From Pseudomonas kairouanensis (GTDB lineage Bacteria; Pseudomonadota; Gammaproteobacteria; Pseudomonadales; Pseudomonadaceae), in NCBI RefSeq assembly GCF_004682055.1, contig NZ_QUZU01000011.1, positions 1 through 64,000 on the forward strand: DNA of 64,000 bases, in the 5' to 3' direction. A model generated the notes under the pieces. The model was given only the letters and a program-made list of their open reading frames with translations, had not been told where the DNA came from and ran no database searches. Of this stretch, positions 63,301-64,000 are shown piece by piece (the first letter of the stretch is position 1; each line of letters opens with the position of its first letter). A program made the position numbers and the translations under genes.

Positions 63301-64000
63301 GCTCTGGATTCCTTGAGGTGGTGGCGTGATCGGCGTAATGCCGGGCCAGGGTTAGGTCGTTGGCGTCATGCGCCGGTTGGCCGAGCCAGGTGTTGAAGCC
63401 CAGGCGGAACTGGCCGTTGAGTTGCAGCGCAGGCACTTCGGGTTGTTGCAGAACCAGGTTCAGGTCCCAGTCCAATTCGTGGCCCAGGTACTCGGCCACC
63501 CACGCCACCAGCTCGTTGAACGGCTGTTGGCCGGGCAGCATGCCCATGTAGTCGTCGAGGGTGAGCGGGCCGAGGCGGATACGGAATTTATGCTGGCGGT
63601 CCCACACATGGCTGCCCAGGCAAAAGTCCACGCCCAGGCGATTGGCGCTCACGCCCACGCGGCTGCGCTCGGGCAGTTCCAGCCATTGGCCGACGTATTC
63701 TTCGATCGCCACCGGCAGGCCGAAATACTCGCTGAGGATGGCCTTCAAACCGTCCGGGTAGCGGGTTTGCGCCGACAGGTGGCCGCTGTAATGCAGCTTG
63801 GCCGTGTCGGGGATCAGCCCCTGATTGAGTAGGCTCGGCATGCCGCGACCACTCAGGGCTGCAAGGCGGGCGGACCAGTAATCGTCGTCGGGGCGGTCAT
63901 GGCTGACGGTTGGCCGCGCTTCGGCCCAGGCCCGGTAAAACAGGCTGAGCAGGCGATGGTGGAACACATCCAAAAACTGCTTGCTGGTGCTGTCGGCGTT
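63293..64000 (-). CDS. tssG: T6SS baseplate protein TssG (partial, N-terminus outside window)
   Basis: The C-terminal 235 residues of TssG; the frame continues to the end of the window, and the N-terminal part lies beyond it. FLDVFHHRLLSLFYRAWAEA, VGQWLELPERSRVGVSANRL and IRLGPLTLDDYMGMLPGQQP are TssG-typical. It is a baseplate wedge component acting with TssE, TssF and TssK. The stop overlaps the clpV start, indicating one transcript. TssF is expected just upstream, outside this window. Confidence 0.9.
   Translation of the reverse strand, partial: NADSTSKQFLDVFHHRLLSLFYRAWAEARPTVSHDRPDDDYWSARLAALSGRGMPSLLNQGLIPDTAKLHYSGHLSAQTRYPDGLKAILSEYFGLPVAIEEYVGQWLELPERSRVGVSANRLGVDFCLGSHVWDRQHKFRIRLGPLTLDDYMGMLPGQQPFNELVAWVAEYLGHELDWDLNLVLQQPEVPALQLNGQFRLGFNTWLGQPAHDANDLTLARHYADHATTSRNPEHG

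Overview
The window reads as a chromosomal segment of a Pseudomonas of the P. fluorescens group. The evidence is high-GC coding DNA, nine REPINs of the GAGCGGGCTTGCTCGCGA / GAGGGGGCTTGCCCCCGAT kind, and a gene order (pycR-pycAB, aspA, purEK, pst-phoU, phoBR, ubiAC, rubredoxin, rubredoxin reductase, HU) that, from memory of P. aeruginosa PAO1, corresponds to the origin-proximal end of the chromosome. No rRNA, tRNA, CRISPR array or insertion sequence was recognised.

Layout. (1) 1-6.6 kb: the tail of an EAL phosphodiesterase, a HexR-like RpiR regulator behind a perfect palindrome, a small PA3496-like protein, and divergent pycR and pycAB (two-subunit pyruvate carboxylase). (2) 6.6-11 kb, accessory: an autotransporter whose beta-barrel and passenger are separate genes in inverted order, then a hipA-hipB type toxin-antitoxin pair with the toxin first. 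(3) 11.1-17.8 kb: two GNAT acetyltransferases and a PaiB-like FMN protein diverging from a MocR regulator, then a polyamine-binding protein, an acetylpolyamine amidohydrolase and an AraC regulator. The MocR linker is encoded by a tandem 12-bp repeat of DnaA-box-like nonamers. (4) 17.9-22.5 kb: one 1,533-residue toxin-like protein. (5) 22.6-28 kb: asparaginase, an AGCS amino-acid symporter, aspartase and a divergent LysR regulator, a plausible asparagine/aspartate-to-fumarate module. (6) 28-34 kb: purEK behind a leader with a strong intrinsic terminator, small membrane and periplasmic proteins, a mutarotase, a thioesterase and an MFS transporter. (7) 33.9-35.5 kb: a HTH-ImmA/IrrE antitoxin and its PIN-domain partner, the latter broken by an in-frame TAA. 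(8) 35.6-49.6 kb: the Pho region, pstS, pstCAB-phoU, a receiver-domain protein, phoR and phoB, with Pho boxes before pstS, pstC and phoB. A HigBA-like pair, an M23 peptidase and a CorC-type protein lie among them. (9) 49.7-53.2 kb: ubiCA, rubredoxin, rubredoxin reductase and HU. (10) 53.2-64 kb: the end of a type VI secretion locus read leftward: tssG (partial), clpV/tssH, vgrG, an EagR-type DUF1795 chaperone, a PAAR-Rhs effector with a GH-E-like nuclease tip, and a TPR-like candidate immunity gene.

The observations most worth checking are the DnaA-box-like array inside the MocR gene, the split and order-inverted autotransporter, the terminator in the purE leader, the nonsense-interrupted PIN toxin, and the very large toxin-like protein. 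All functions are read from sequence and recalled family knowledge; no database search was run.
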